From an uncultured Lysobacterales bacterium (GTDB lineage: Bacteria; Pseudomonadota; Gammaproteobacteria; Xanthomonadales; Xanthomonadaceae), in contig CAMPJI010000130.1 of the NCBI GenBank assembly GCA_946886865.1, positions 1-5,289 of the forward strand: a stretch of 5,289 nucleotides of DNA. Direction: 5' to 3'. Below the pieces are notes generated by a model, which saw only the letters and a list, made by a program, of their open reading frames with translations, was not told the origin of the DNA and searched no databases. Made by a program: the position numbers and the translations under genes. The first letter of the stretch is position 1. Each line of letters begins with the position of its first letter. This document shows, piece after piece, positions 1-5,193 of the stretch.

Positions 1-149
1 GTGTGCGAGCGGGTCGGGAACACCTTGGTGATGCAGGCGGTCTTGAGGCCCTTCTGGGCCAGGCCGAAGGTGGCGCGCAGGCCGGCGCCACCGGCACCCA
101 CGACGATCATGTCGAAGGTGTGTTCGTGGATCTTGTAAGCGGCACCCAT
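1..149 (-). CDS. sdhA: Succinate dehydrogenase flavoprotein subunit, N-terminal part (cut by window edge)
   Basis: This is the catalytic FAD subunit of complex II. It oxidises succinate to fumarate on the cytoplasmic face of the inner membrane and feeds electrons to SdhB and quinone. Only the first 49 codons are present, starting at the ATG whose complement is at 147-149. The sequence begins [18 protein letters not shown] and continues into a Rossmann FAD-binding glycine motif, GAGGAGLRA (residues 18-26). It ends in FPTRSH. The last complete codon, His49, aligns with the histidine that carries covalent FAD in the family (PTRSHT motif). A purine-rich GGGAG lies 8 nt before the start. Only 3 nt separate it from the sdhD stop, so it is co-transcribed with sdhC and sdhD and probably translationally coupled. 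Identification is secure despite truncation; sdhB would be expected further to the left. Confidence 0.96.
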   Translation of the reverse strand, partial: MGAAYKIHEHTFDMIVVGAGGAGLRATFGLAQKGLKTACITKVFPTRSH

Positions 150-152
150 GGA

Positions 153-533
153 TCAGGCTCCCAGCGCGATGCGGATGACGGCGAGCACGCTGGCGATGGC
201 CGCGAGGACGCACACGAAAATGACGGTCAGCTGCGCGGTCGCGGCCAGCCACGGGGTATGGACGTAGTCCTCGATGATCACCTGCATGCCGAGCTTGGCG
301 TGCCAGAAGGCGGCAACGAGGAAGGCGATCAGCAGCAGCGCGTTGGCCGGGTGCGCGACGGCTTCGCGCACCGCGCCGTAGCCCGAACCAGCCAGCCACG
401 CCACGAACCCGACGACGTACAGCGACAGGAACACCAGCGCGATGGCGGTGATGCGCTGCAGGATCCAATGGTGCGTGCCGTCCTTGGCCGAACCCAGGCC
501 GCGGGCGGTCTTGAGGGGATGGCGCAGGCTCAT
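153..533 (-). CDS. sdhD: Succinate dehydrogenase membrane anchor subunit SdhD
   Basis: This is a 126-residue hydrophobic membrane anchor of complex II. With SdhC it holds heme b and forms the ubiquinone site. The N-terminal SAKDGTHHWILQRITAIAL stretch (about residues 15-33) matches the SdhD pattern in which a G-x-H-x-x-I-L-x-R-x-T-A-I motif opens the first membrane helix. Three hydrophobic segments are visible at about 27-48, 62-84 and 98-121. His78 in WHAKLGMQ is in the position of the heme-b ligand of E. coli SdhD (His71). Asp89-Tyr90 in EDYV correspond to the conserved Asp-Tyr pair near the quinone (E. coli Asp82-Tyr83). The start codon overlaps the sdhC stop in an ATGA, which indicates translational coupling. 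Length is normal for the family (about 115-130 residues). Confidence 0.95.
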   Translation of the reverse strand: MSLRHPLKTARGLGSAKDGTHHWILQRITAIALVFLSLYVVGFVAWLAGSGYGAVREAVAHPANALLLIAFLVAAFWHAKLGMQVIIEDYVHTPWLAATAQLTVIFVCVLAAIASVLAVIRIALGA

Positions 534-925
534 GCGTCACCCCGCAGGAACATGGCGGCCAGCCAGATGATCGCCGTCAGCACGAGGCTGCCGATCACCG
601 AGATCCAGCTGCTGGTGACGAACGACTCGATCCGGTAACCCAGCCCCGCGTCCTGCACGAGGTGGCGGATGCCGTTGATCAGATGGAACGCCATCGCCCA
701 GCTCCAGCCGAACAGGATCAGGAAACCCAGCGGCGAGCCGGCGAAGCCGGTGAAGTCCCCCCAAGCCTCGGGGCCCGAAGCCAGCGCCAGCAGCGCCCAG
801 ACGATGAGCAGGCTGCCGACGGTGAGGATCACGCCGGTCGCCCGGTGCAGGATCGAGGTCACCATCTGGATCTGCCAGCGGTACACCTGCAGGTGGGGCG
901 ACAAGGGACGTGGGCGACTGGCCAT
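530..925 (-). CDS. sdhC: Succinate dehydrogenase cytochrome b556 subunit SdhC
   Basis: This is a 131-residue cytochrome b subunit of complex II and partner of SdhD in the inner membrane. The N-terminal RPLSPHLQVYRW motif (residues 6-17) followed by SILHRATG (24-31) is the family signature. Ser24 and Arg28 match the E. coli SdhC Ser27 and Arg31 that contact ubiquinone. The second signature, FHLINGIRHLVQDAG (80-94), carries His81, the expected axial ligand of heme b. Three membrane segments lie at about 30-50, 66-88 and 106-127. The chosen ATG (complement at 923-925) gives the standard N-terminus, although there is no strong Shine-Dalgarno in the GC-rich leader. It is the first of the sdh structural genes and follows the DUF1674 gene after an 85-nt gap that contains a small hairpin. 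Confidence 0.95.
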   Translation of the reverse strand: MASRPRPLSPHLQVYRWQIQMVTSILHRATGVILTVGSLLIVWALLALASGPEAWGDFTGFAGSPLGFLILFGWSWAMAFHLINGIRHLVQDAGLGYRIESFVTSSWISVIGSLVLTAIIWLAAMFLRGDA

Positions 926-947
926 GGGCGGCGGCGGTCTCGGCTGG

Positions 948-960
948 GCGGCAGGGCCGC
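948..960 (-). repeat. Small perfect hairpin in the sdhC 5' leader
   Basis: On the minus strand this reads GCGGC-CCT-GCCGC, a 5-bp all-GC stem with a 3-nt loop. It lies 22 nt before the sdhC start, in the 85-nt gap (926-1010) between the DUF1674 stop and sdhC. No T tract follows it in the direction of sdhC transcription, so it does not look like an intrinsic terminator. It could stabilise or partly mask the leader, but short GC stems are common by chance at this base composition. I see no convincing promoter or Shine-Dalgarno in the rest of the gap. Confidence 0.3.
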
Positions 961-1010
961 GTGGCGGAAGGAACGTCGGTTGAAGCGCTGGAGAAGATCA
1001 GGGCATCGCG

Positions 1011-1205
1011 TCAGAAGTCGATGCAGCGCCCGTTCTTCTCCCAGTCGCCATACCGCACGGGATCGGGCCCCTCGCGCCCGCCCCACTCCCTGGGCGGTGT
1101 CGCGTCGCGGTCTTCCAGATGCCCGGCATCCTCGCCCGCGGACGCCGGGACAGGCGTCTCGTCAGGGTCGGCTGGGCCGGTCGAAGTGGAGGATTCGCCT
1201 ATCAT
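1011..1205 (-). CDS. DUF1674 / SDHAF4-like small protein, probable succinate dehydrogenase assembly factor
   Basis: This is a 64-residue protein. Its C-terminal part, EWGGREGPDPVRYGDWEKNG followed by RCIDF (residues 40-64), fits the DUF1674 pattern G-G-x-x-G-P-[ED]-P-x-R-Y-G-D-W-E-x-x-G-R-x-x-D-F, which ends exactly at the C-terminus. The first 38 or so residues are acidic, rich in Ser, Pro, Ala and Asp, and probably disordered. The mitochondrial family member SDHAF4 binds FAD-loaded SdhA and promotes its assembly with SdhB; the same role here is inferred from the family and from position just ahead of sdhC-sdhD-sdhA on the same strand. I chose the ATG with complement at 1203-1205. An in-frame ATG at 1263-1265 would add 20 residues but overlap the start of the divergent ygfZ. 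Neither start has a clear Shine-Dalgarno. Confidence 0.85.
   Translation of the reverse strand: MIGESSTSTGPADPDETPVPASAGEDAGHLEDRDATPPREWGGREGPDPVRYGDWEKNGRCIDF
1200..1205 (+). promoter_or_regulatory. Possible -10 box for ygfZ
   Basis: TATCAT matches the TATAAT consensus at 5 of 6 positions and lies 29 nt before the ygfZ start. No good -35 hexamer is visible 16-18 nt upstream (the region is GGTCGA-like), so this is weak. It overlaps the start codon of the divergent DUF1674 gene. A second AT-rich patch, TTAATT at 1220-1225, is too close to the ATG for a normal leader but could give a near-leaderless mRNA. Confidence 0.2.
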
Positions 1206-1234
1206 CGGGGCGTTGAAGCTTAATTCCCGCCCCC

Positions 1235-2125
1235 ATGCCTGACAACCCGCAACGCCCGTCGCCAAGCGACTTCCGGCTCGATGGCCACGCCCTACTGGCG
1301 CTTTCCGGACCCGATGCGATCGCCTTCGCGCAGGCCCAGTTCATGAATGACGTCGCGGCGCTGGACGTGATGCAGTGGCACTGGAACGGCTGGCTGACGC
1401 CGAAAGGGCGCGTCATCGCCCTGTTCGCGCTGCTGCGTCGCGACGAGCAGACGCTGTGGCTGGTGTTGCCGGACGCGGATCCCGAAACGGTCCGTTCCGC
1501 GCTCTCCCGGTTCGTGTTCCGCAGCAAGGTGCGGGTCGAAGTGGTGGATGGCGTGATGGCGCGCGGACGTTTCGAGGCCCCATCCGCGGCCGAGGGCGCA
1601 CGTGCCGCGTTGCTGGATGGCGGCGTCATCGAAATGGACATGCATGGCGCGGGGGGCGAGCGAACGCTCCGCCTGGGGCCTGCGGATGCGGCACCGGATT
1701 CGGGCGCGGCGATGGCCTGGCGGGCGGCCGACCTGCGACACGGCCTGCCGCGCCTGCCTGCCTCCCAGGTCGAACAGTGGACGCCCCAGCAACTGTCGCT
1801 GGACCGGCTGGCGGCCTTCAGCGTCAAAAAAGGGTGCTACCCGGGCCAGGAGATCGTCGCGCGCACGCATTTCCTCGGGAAGGTGAAGCGCGGCGTCGCG
1901 CTGCTGGAGTCCGATGCATCGATGGACGTGGGCGCCGAGGTACGCGCCGGAGACACGCCCTTGGGAACGGTCGCCTCGAGCTGCTGCCTGCCCTCCAACG
2001 GGTGTATCGCGCTGGCCGTCCTGCCGCTGGAGCGGGGCGCGTCAGCCCTGTCCGTCGACGGTCGTCCCGTGCGCGAAGGCGAGCTCCTGGACGGACTGGC
2101 ACGCCGCCCCACCCCACCCGTGTAG
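1235..2125 (+). CDS. ygfZ: Folate-binding protein YgfZ (Fe-S enzyme maintenance, GcvT-like fold)
   Basis: This is a 296-residue cytosolic protein related to the glycine cleavage T-protein. YgfZ family members bind tetrahydrofolate and support assembly or repair of certain Fe-S enzymes. The diagnostic signature KGCYPGQEIVAR is present at residues 199-210, with the conserved functional cysteine at Cys201 (E. coli Cys228). The N-terminal part (about 14-110) carries the usual FRLDGHALLALSGPDAIAFA and QFMNDVAAL segments of the GcvT-like domain; the C-terminal 215-285 region is the beta-barrel part. Length is slightly short of typical (about 300-330). The start is well fixed: an in-frame TGA at 1214-1216 leaves only this ATG, yet no Shine-Dalgarno precedes it. 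Three extra cysteines (250, 251, 257) sit in the C-terminal region. The gene is divergent from the SDH block and its TAG stop lies in the REP that follows. Confidence 0.95.
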   Translation: MPDNPQRPSPSDFRLDGHALLALSGPDAIAFAQAQFMNDVAALDVMQWHWNGWLTPKGRVIALFALLRRDEQTLWLVLPDADPETVRSALSRFVFRSKVRVEVVDGVMARGRFEAPSAAEGARAALLDGGVIEMDMHGAGGERTLRLGPADAAPDSGAAMAWRAADLRHGLPRLPASQVEQWTPQQLSLDRLAAFSVKKGCYPGQEIVARTHFLGKVKRGVALLESDASMDVGAEVRAGDTPLGTVASSCCLPSNGCIALAVLPLERGASALSVDGRPVREGELLDGLARRPTPPV

Positions 2126-2143
2126 GAGCGGCTTCAGCCGCGA
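2122..2143 (+). repeat. GTAG-type REP hairpin element
   Basis: A GTAG head (2122-2125) is followed by a perfect stem-loop, GCGGC (2128-2132), TTCA loop (2133-2136) and GCCGC (2137-2141). This matches the REP family with GTAG heads known from Stenotrophomonas, other Xanthomonadaceae and Pseudomonas, usually mobilised by RAYT transposases. No RAYT gene is in the window. The TAG of the head is the ygfZ stop codon. As a GC hairpin between convergent genes it may protect mRNA 3' ends or help termination, but there is no T tract. Confidence 0.8.
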
Positions 2144-2196
2144 TCACGCGACGAATCCGTTGCCGAGGGTGCGGTCCGTGGGATCGAATCGAGGAT

Positions 2197-2241
2197 GGAG
2201 CCGCTTCTGCCGTTCACCTGGATGGCGGGTGAAGCGACTTC
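2197..2241. repeat. Degenerate REP copies (direct 2197-2212, inverted 2223-2241)
   Basis: By hand alignment, 2197-2212 (GGAGCCGCTTCTGCCG) matches 2125-2140 of the intact REP at 14 of 16 positions, and one mismatch breaks the stem. The stretch 2223-2241 matches the reverse complement of 2125-2143 at 14 of 19 positions. The inverted pair spans about 120 bp, which suits a decayed REP doublet (REPIN-like). The inverted copy ends 8 bp from the stop of the convergent E1 gene. Together with the intact REP this accounts for much of the 123-nt gap between the two genes. Confidence 0.45.
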
Positions 2242-2248
2242 CGGAGGA

Positions 2249-4534
2249 TCAACCGGCGAGCCGGTCGGCCGCCGCGACGATGTCCTCTTCGCCCGGAATG
2301 ACGAGGAACGCGGCACCCGCCAGAGGCGTATAGGTGTCGACACCCACCACGCGCTGGAACGGCCGCGCGCCGAAGCCGCCTTCGGCGATGGCGGTGATCA
2401 CCCCCTCGCCCACGCCGGCGCTGTGGCGACCCTCGTCGACGACCAGGATCCGCTTGGCCGACTTCGCCTGCTCGACGATGTACCCGGCATTGAGCGGCAC
2501 CAGCCACCGCAGGTCCACCACCCTCGCCTTCCAGCCGTGCCTGGCCTCGATGTCGCGGGCGGCACGCAGGCTCATCGGCACGCCATTGCCGTAGGTAAAG
2601 ATCACCAGGTCATCGCCGTCTCCACCCCCCTCGGGCAGGTACACACGGCCCTCGCCCAGCGTCATCGCCTCTTCGGGCGCCGGGTAGGTGGTCAGCCAGC
2701 GTCCGTCGCCCGGCTCGTACAGGTCCTTGGTCATGTACAGCGCGATCGGCTCGAGGAACACACTGACCCGGCCGTCGACCTTCGCCAGTGCGGTCAGCGT
2801 CCGCAGCATGGTGGCCGCGTCGTCGCCACGCGACGGGCACCCCACCACCAGGCCGGGGATGTCGCGCAGCGCGGTAATCGAGTTGTCGTTGTGGAAATGG
2901 CCGCCGAAGCCGCGCTGGTAGCCCAGCCCGGCCATGCGCACCACCATCGGGTTGGCGTACTGGTTGTTGCTGAAGAACTGCAGGCTCGCCGCTTCGCCGC
3001 GGATCTGGTCGCAGGCGTTGTGGAAGTACGCCAGGTACTGGATCTCCGGGATCGGCAGCAGGCCGAGGTTGGCGAAGCCCTGGGCCATGCCAAGGATCAT
3101 CGTCTCGTCCAGCAGCGTGTTGAACACGCGCCGGCGGCCGAAGGCCTTCTGCAGGCCCTTGGTGACCGTGTAGACGCCGCCCTTCTGGGCCACGTCCTCG
3201 CCGAACAGCAGCGTCTCGGGATACTTGGCAAACAGGTCGTGCAGCGCGTTGTTGATCTGGATGGCCAGGTGGCGCGGTGGCTGGCGCTCCGGCAGTTTCG
3301 ACTCGCCGCCGAAGGCCTCGATCCGCCGGCCCTCGTAGTCCACCCGCGTGGCCTCCGCGCGCACCGCCTGCGGGGTGTACGGCGCCAGCGGCGCGATGAC
3401 GTGCTCCAGCGTCTCGATCTTCGGCCGCCTGTCGGCCTCACCCGCGGCGGCAAAGCACCGCTCGCGCGTGGACTCGTACAGCGCCAGCACTTCGTCGGCC
3501 GACATCAGGCCCGACGCCATCGCGATGGCGGCCGAACGCAGCAGCGGATCGGTCGCCTCCACCGCGCACAGCTCCTCAATGGACCGCCACTCGATCTCGA
3601 AGTCGGTGCCGGCGTGGCCCATGATCCGCGTCGTGCGCAGGTGCAGGAAGGTCGGCCGGCGCGTGCGGCGGCAGTGCTCGACCGCCTTCTGCACATCGCC
3701 GTACCCGCCAGCCAGGTCCAGCCCGTCGGCGTAAAAATAGTCCAGGTCCGCACGGTTGGCGAAATTACGGGCGATCCAGCCGCTGGGCGTTTTGACCGAG
3801 ATGCCGATGCCGTTGTCCTCACAGACGAACAGCACCGGTGCGGGCAGCTTCTGGTAGGCCGACCATGCCGCGGCATTGAAGGCCGTCTGCGCGGTGGCGT
3901 GGTTGCTCGACGCGTCGCCGAATGAGCAGATGGCGATGCTGTCGCCCGGGATCGGCAACGGGTGGCCGAGGCGGCGCGCGGTCTCGATCGCCATCGCGGT
4001 GCCGAGCGCCTTGGGCAGGTGGGACGCAATGGTCGAGGTCTGCGGCAGCACCCACAACGGCTTGCTGCCCCAAACCTTGTGGCGGCCGCCGCTGGCGGGG
4101 TCCTCGGCGCTGGCCGCGAAGCTGAGCGCCGAATCCATGATCGGATCCATCCCCGGCAGCTTGCGGAAACGTTCGGCCATGAAGCCGCCGCTGCGGTAGT
4201 GCAGGAACGCGGGGTCGGTGTGGCGCGTGAGGCGCGCGACCATCGCGTTGCCCTCGTGGCCGCTGGATCCGATCGTGTAGAAGACCTTGTTCTGCACGCG
4301 CAGCACGCGCGCCATCAGGTCCAGGTGGCGGCTGATCAGCTGCGACTCGAACAGTTCGCGGAAACCCGCTGCGTCCAGCGCGCTGCCCTCCAGCACCGCC
4401 TCGTCCGGCGCGGGCGCTGCATCCCGCCGTCCGTCCCAGCTGCGAACGAACTCGGTGAAGTTGACGTCGCAGATCTCGGCACGGTTGAGGCCGCGCATGC
4501 GGGCCGGGATCGGAGTCGGAATCGAAGCGGTCAT
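2249..4534 (-). CDS. Fused thiamine-diphosphate 2-oxoacid dehydrogenase E1 (alpha and beta domains in one chain)
   Basis: This is a 761-residue cytosolic enzyme. The E1 reaction decarboxylates a 2-oxo acid on thiamine diphosphate and passes the acyl group to lipoyl-E2. Residues about 45-390 form the E1alpha domain: YTIGSSGHEGNAMVARL (86-102), HYRSGGFMAERF (112-123), a ThDP-Mg motif starting GDASSN (206-211) and ending EDNGIGIS (239-246), and RIMGHAGTD (303-311). Residues about 420-761 form the E1beta domain: GEDVAQKGGVYTVTKGLQ (445-462) with the glutamate expected to activate ThDP, then HNACDQI (505-511), GGHFHND (544-550) and VVDEGRHSAGVGEG (698-711). Combined length equals separate subunits, so neither half is lost. 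Start: ATG at 4532-4534 has GGAG 6 nt upstream; an ATG 9 codons earlier has none and lies in a palindrome. The architecture resembles branched-chain 2-oxoacid E1, but the substrate is unproven and no E2 or E3 gene is in view. Confidence 0.88.
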   Translation of the reverse strand: MTASIPTPIPARMRGLNRAEICDVNFTEFVRSWDGRRDAAPAPDEAVLEGSALDAAGFRELFESQLISRHLDLMARVLRVQNKVFYTIGSSGHEGNAMVARLTRHTDPAFLHYRSGGFMAERFRKLPGMDPIMDSALSFAASAEDPASGGRHKVWGSKPLWVLPQTSTIASHLPKALGTAMAIETARRLGHPLPIPGDSIAICSFGDASSNHATAQTAFNAAAWSAYQKLPAPVLFVCEDNGIGISVKTPSGWIARNFANRADLDYFYADGLDLAGGYGDVQKAVEHCRRTRRPTFLHLRTTRIMGHAGTDFEIEWRSIEELCAVEATDPLLRSAAIAMASGLMSADEVLALYESTRERCFAAAGEADRRPKIETLEHVIAPLAPYTPQAVRAEATRVDYEGRRIEAFGGESKLPERQPPRHLAIQINNALHDLFAKYPETLLFGEDVAQKGGVYTVTKGLQKAFGRRRVFNTLLDETMILGMAQGFANLGLLPIPEIQYLAYFHNACDQIRGEAASLQFFSNNQYANPMVVRMAGLGYQRGFGGHFHNDNSITALRDIPGLVVGCPSRGDDAATMLRTLTALAKVDGRVSVFLEPIALYMTKDLYEPGDGRWLTTYPAPEEAMTLGEGRVYLPEGGGDGDDLVIFTYGNGVPMSLRAARDIEARHGWKARVVDLRWLVPLNAGYIVEQAKSAKRILVVDEGRHSAGVGEGVITAIAEGGFGARPFQRVVGVDTYTPLAGAAFLVIPGEEDIVAAADRLAG

Positions 4535-4540
4535 GCAGGT

Positions 4541-4544
4541 CTCC
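4541..4544 (-). promoter_or_regulatory. Ribosome binding site of the fused E1 gene
   Basis: GGAG on the minus strand is 6 nt before the ATG at 4532-4534. It decides the start in favour of a protein beginning MTASIPTPIP rather than the in-frame ATG at 4559-4561. It is separated by a single base from the 20-bp palindrome, so a folded palindrome in mRNA would sit against it. Confidence 0.65.
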
Positions 4545-4545
4545 G

Positions 4546-4565
4546 CCCCGTGGCCGGCCACGGGG
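4546..4565. promoter_or_regulatory. Perfect 20-bp palindrome between the acetyltransferase and E1 genes
   Basis: CCCCGTGGCC is followed directly by its exact reverse complement GGCCACGGGG. It occupies the 48-nt gap (4535-4582) between the acetyltransferase stop and the E1 start, one base from the E1 ribosome binding site. As RNA it can fold into an 8-bp stem with a CCGG loop; as DNA it could be the operator of a dimeric regulator. No T tract follows, so an intrinsic terminator is unlikely. Which of these it is cannot be told from sequence alone. Confidence 0.6.
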
Positions 4566-4582
4566 TCGACGGAAGTGTGGGG

Positions 4583-5143
4583 TCAGGAAGCAGCGGCGGA
4601 TGGACGGCGGGCATGCCACTGGGCGCGCGTCTGGCCCCAGAGATCGGCCTCCACCGTGTCCAGGGGCGCAGGCAAGCGCACCGGCCCGCGATTGATCGAG
4701 CCCAGGCGGCGTGCCACCGACTGCGACCCGGTGTTGGTCCTGGCGATGGTGTGTACGACCTCGTCCCAGCCCAGCACGTCGAATGCGAAGTCCATCGCGG
4801 CCGCGCAGGCCTCGGTGGCGTAGCCCTTGCCCCAGGCGTCGGGATGCAGCGAATAGCCGACCTCGGTGCCGGGCCAGCCGTCGGGTTGCCACGGCCCCGC
4901 CTGCCCGACCCACCGGCCGGTGTCCTTTTCAATGACCGAGAACATGGCGAAGCCCTGCAGCATCCACGCGCCAGGCATCTGCAGGAACCGCCGCCACGCG
5001 TCTCCGCGAACCAGCGGGCCGCCGATGGAGCGCAGCTCGTCGCGGGCGAACATGTCGGCATAGCGCTCGAAGTCCTCGATGCGCGGCACCCGCAGCACGA
5101 GGCGCTCGGTCTCCAGGCGGATGGCCGCCAGCCCGTCAGGCAC
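4583..5143 (-). CDS. GNAT family N-acetyltransferase (RimJ/RimL type)
   Basis: This is a 186-residue acetyl-CoA-dependent acyltransferase. The N-terminal IRLETERLVLRVPRIEDFER (residues 8-27) is the classic opening of the RimJ/RimL-like GNAT group (Acetyltransf_3). Acetyl-CoA motif A is GYSLHPDAWGKGYATEA (about 96-112), with the W-G-K-G-Y-A pyrophosphate loop at 104-109. The later ARTNTGSQSVARRLG (134-148) carries the usual asparagine and the helix after it. The acceptor cannot be inferred. Start choice: GTG at 5141-5143 has GGAGG 5 nt upstream and puts the conserved motif at residue 8. An earlier in-frame GTG at 5189-5191 would give 202 residues and sit 2 nt after the dehydrogenase stop, but has no Shine-Dalgarno. 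It lies on the same strand as the flanking dehydrogenases, possibly in one transcription unit. Confidence 0.85.
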   Translation of the reverse strand: MPDGLAAIRLETERLVLRVPRIEDFERYADMFARDELRSIGGPLVRGDAWRRFLQMPGAWMLQGFAMFSVIEKDTGRWVGQAGPWQPDGWPGTEVGYSLHPDAWGKGYATEACAAAMDFAFDVLGWDEVVHTIARTNTGSQSVARRLGSINRGPVRLPAPLDTVEADLWGQTRAQWHARRPSAAAS

Positions 5144-5148
5144 GCGCC

Positions 5149-5153
5149 CCTCC
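5149..5153 (-). promoter_or_regulatory. Ribosome binding site supporting the GTG start of the acetyltransferase
   Basis: GGAGG on the minus strand lies 5 nt before the GTG with complement at 5141-5143. It favours the 186-residue form over the 202-residue form that starts at 5191. If translation begins at 5191, this motif would simply be coding sequence (Leu-Glu-Gly). Confidence 0.5.
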
Positions 5154-5193
5154 AGCGGCACGGTGCCCACCCGACCCTCGCCGGTGTCCACGG

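Noticed and set aside
3..638. Open frame of 211 codons on the plus strand
   Set aside because: It is antisense to sdhA and sdhD, both identified by conserved residues; the translation is low-complexity Gly, Asp, His and Arg.
1162..1827. Open frame of 221 codons on the minus strand opposite ygfZ
   Set aside because: ygfZ on the plus strand carries the KGCYPGQE signature; the opposite frame is Ser/Arg-rich without motifs and overlaps the DUF1674 gene.
1824..1831. Run of six A before GG in ygfZ, considered as a frameshift site
   Set aside because: The codons AAA AAA encode the lysines before the conserved GCYPGQE motif, and the frame stays intact to the stop; there is no overlapping product in the -1 frame worth expressing.
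2122..2143. REP hairpin as an intrinsic terminator of ygfZ
   Set aside because: The hairpin is followed by GATCACGCG with no T run; the GTAG head fits a REP element better.
2252..2265. ACCGG-CGAG-CCGGT hairpin just inside the end of the E1 gene, considered as a terminator
   Set aside because: The stem is only 5 bp, lies in the last codons and has no T tract after it on the minus strand.
2195..3925. Long open frame of 576 codons on the plus strand
   Set aside because: It runs antisense to the fused E1 gene, whose minus-strand product has clear E1alpha and E1beta motifs. The plus-strand translation is rich in Arg, His, Gln and Val with no family motif, as expected of a shadow frame in high-GC DNA.
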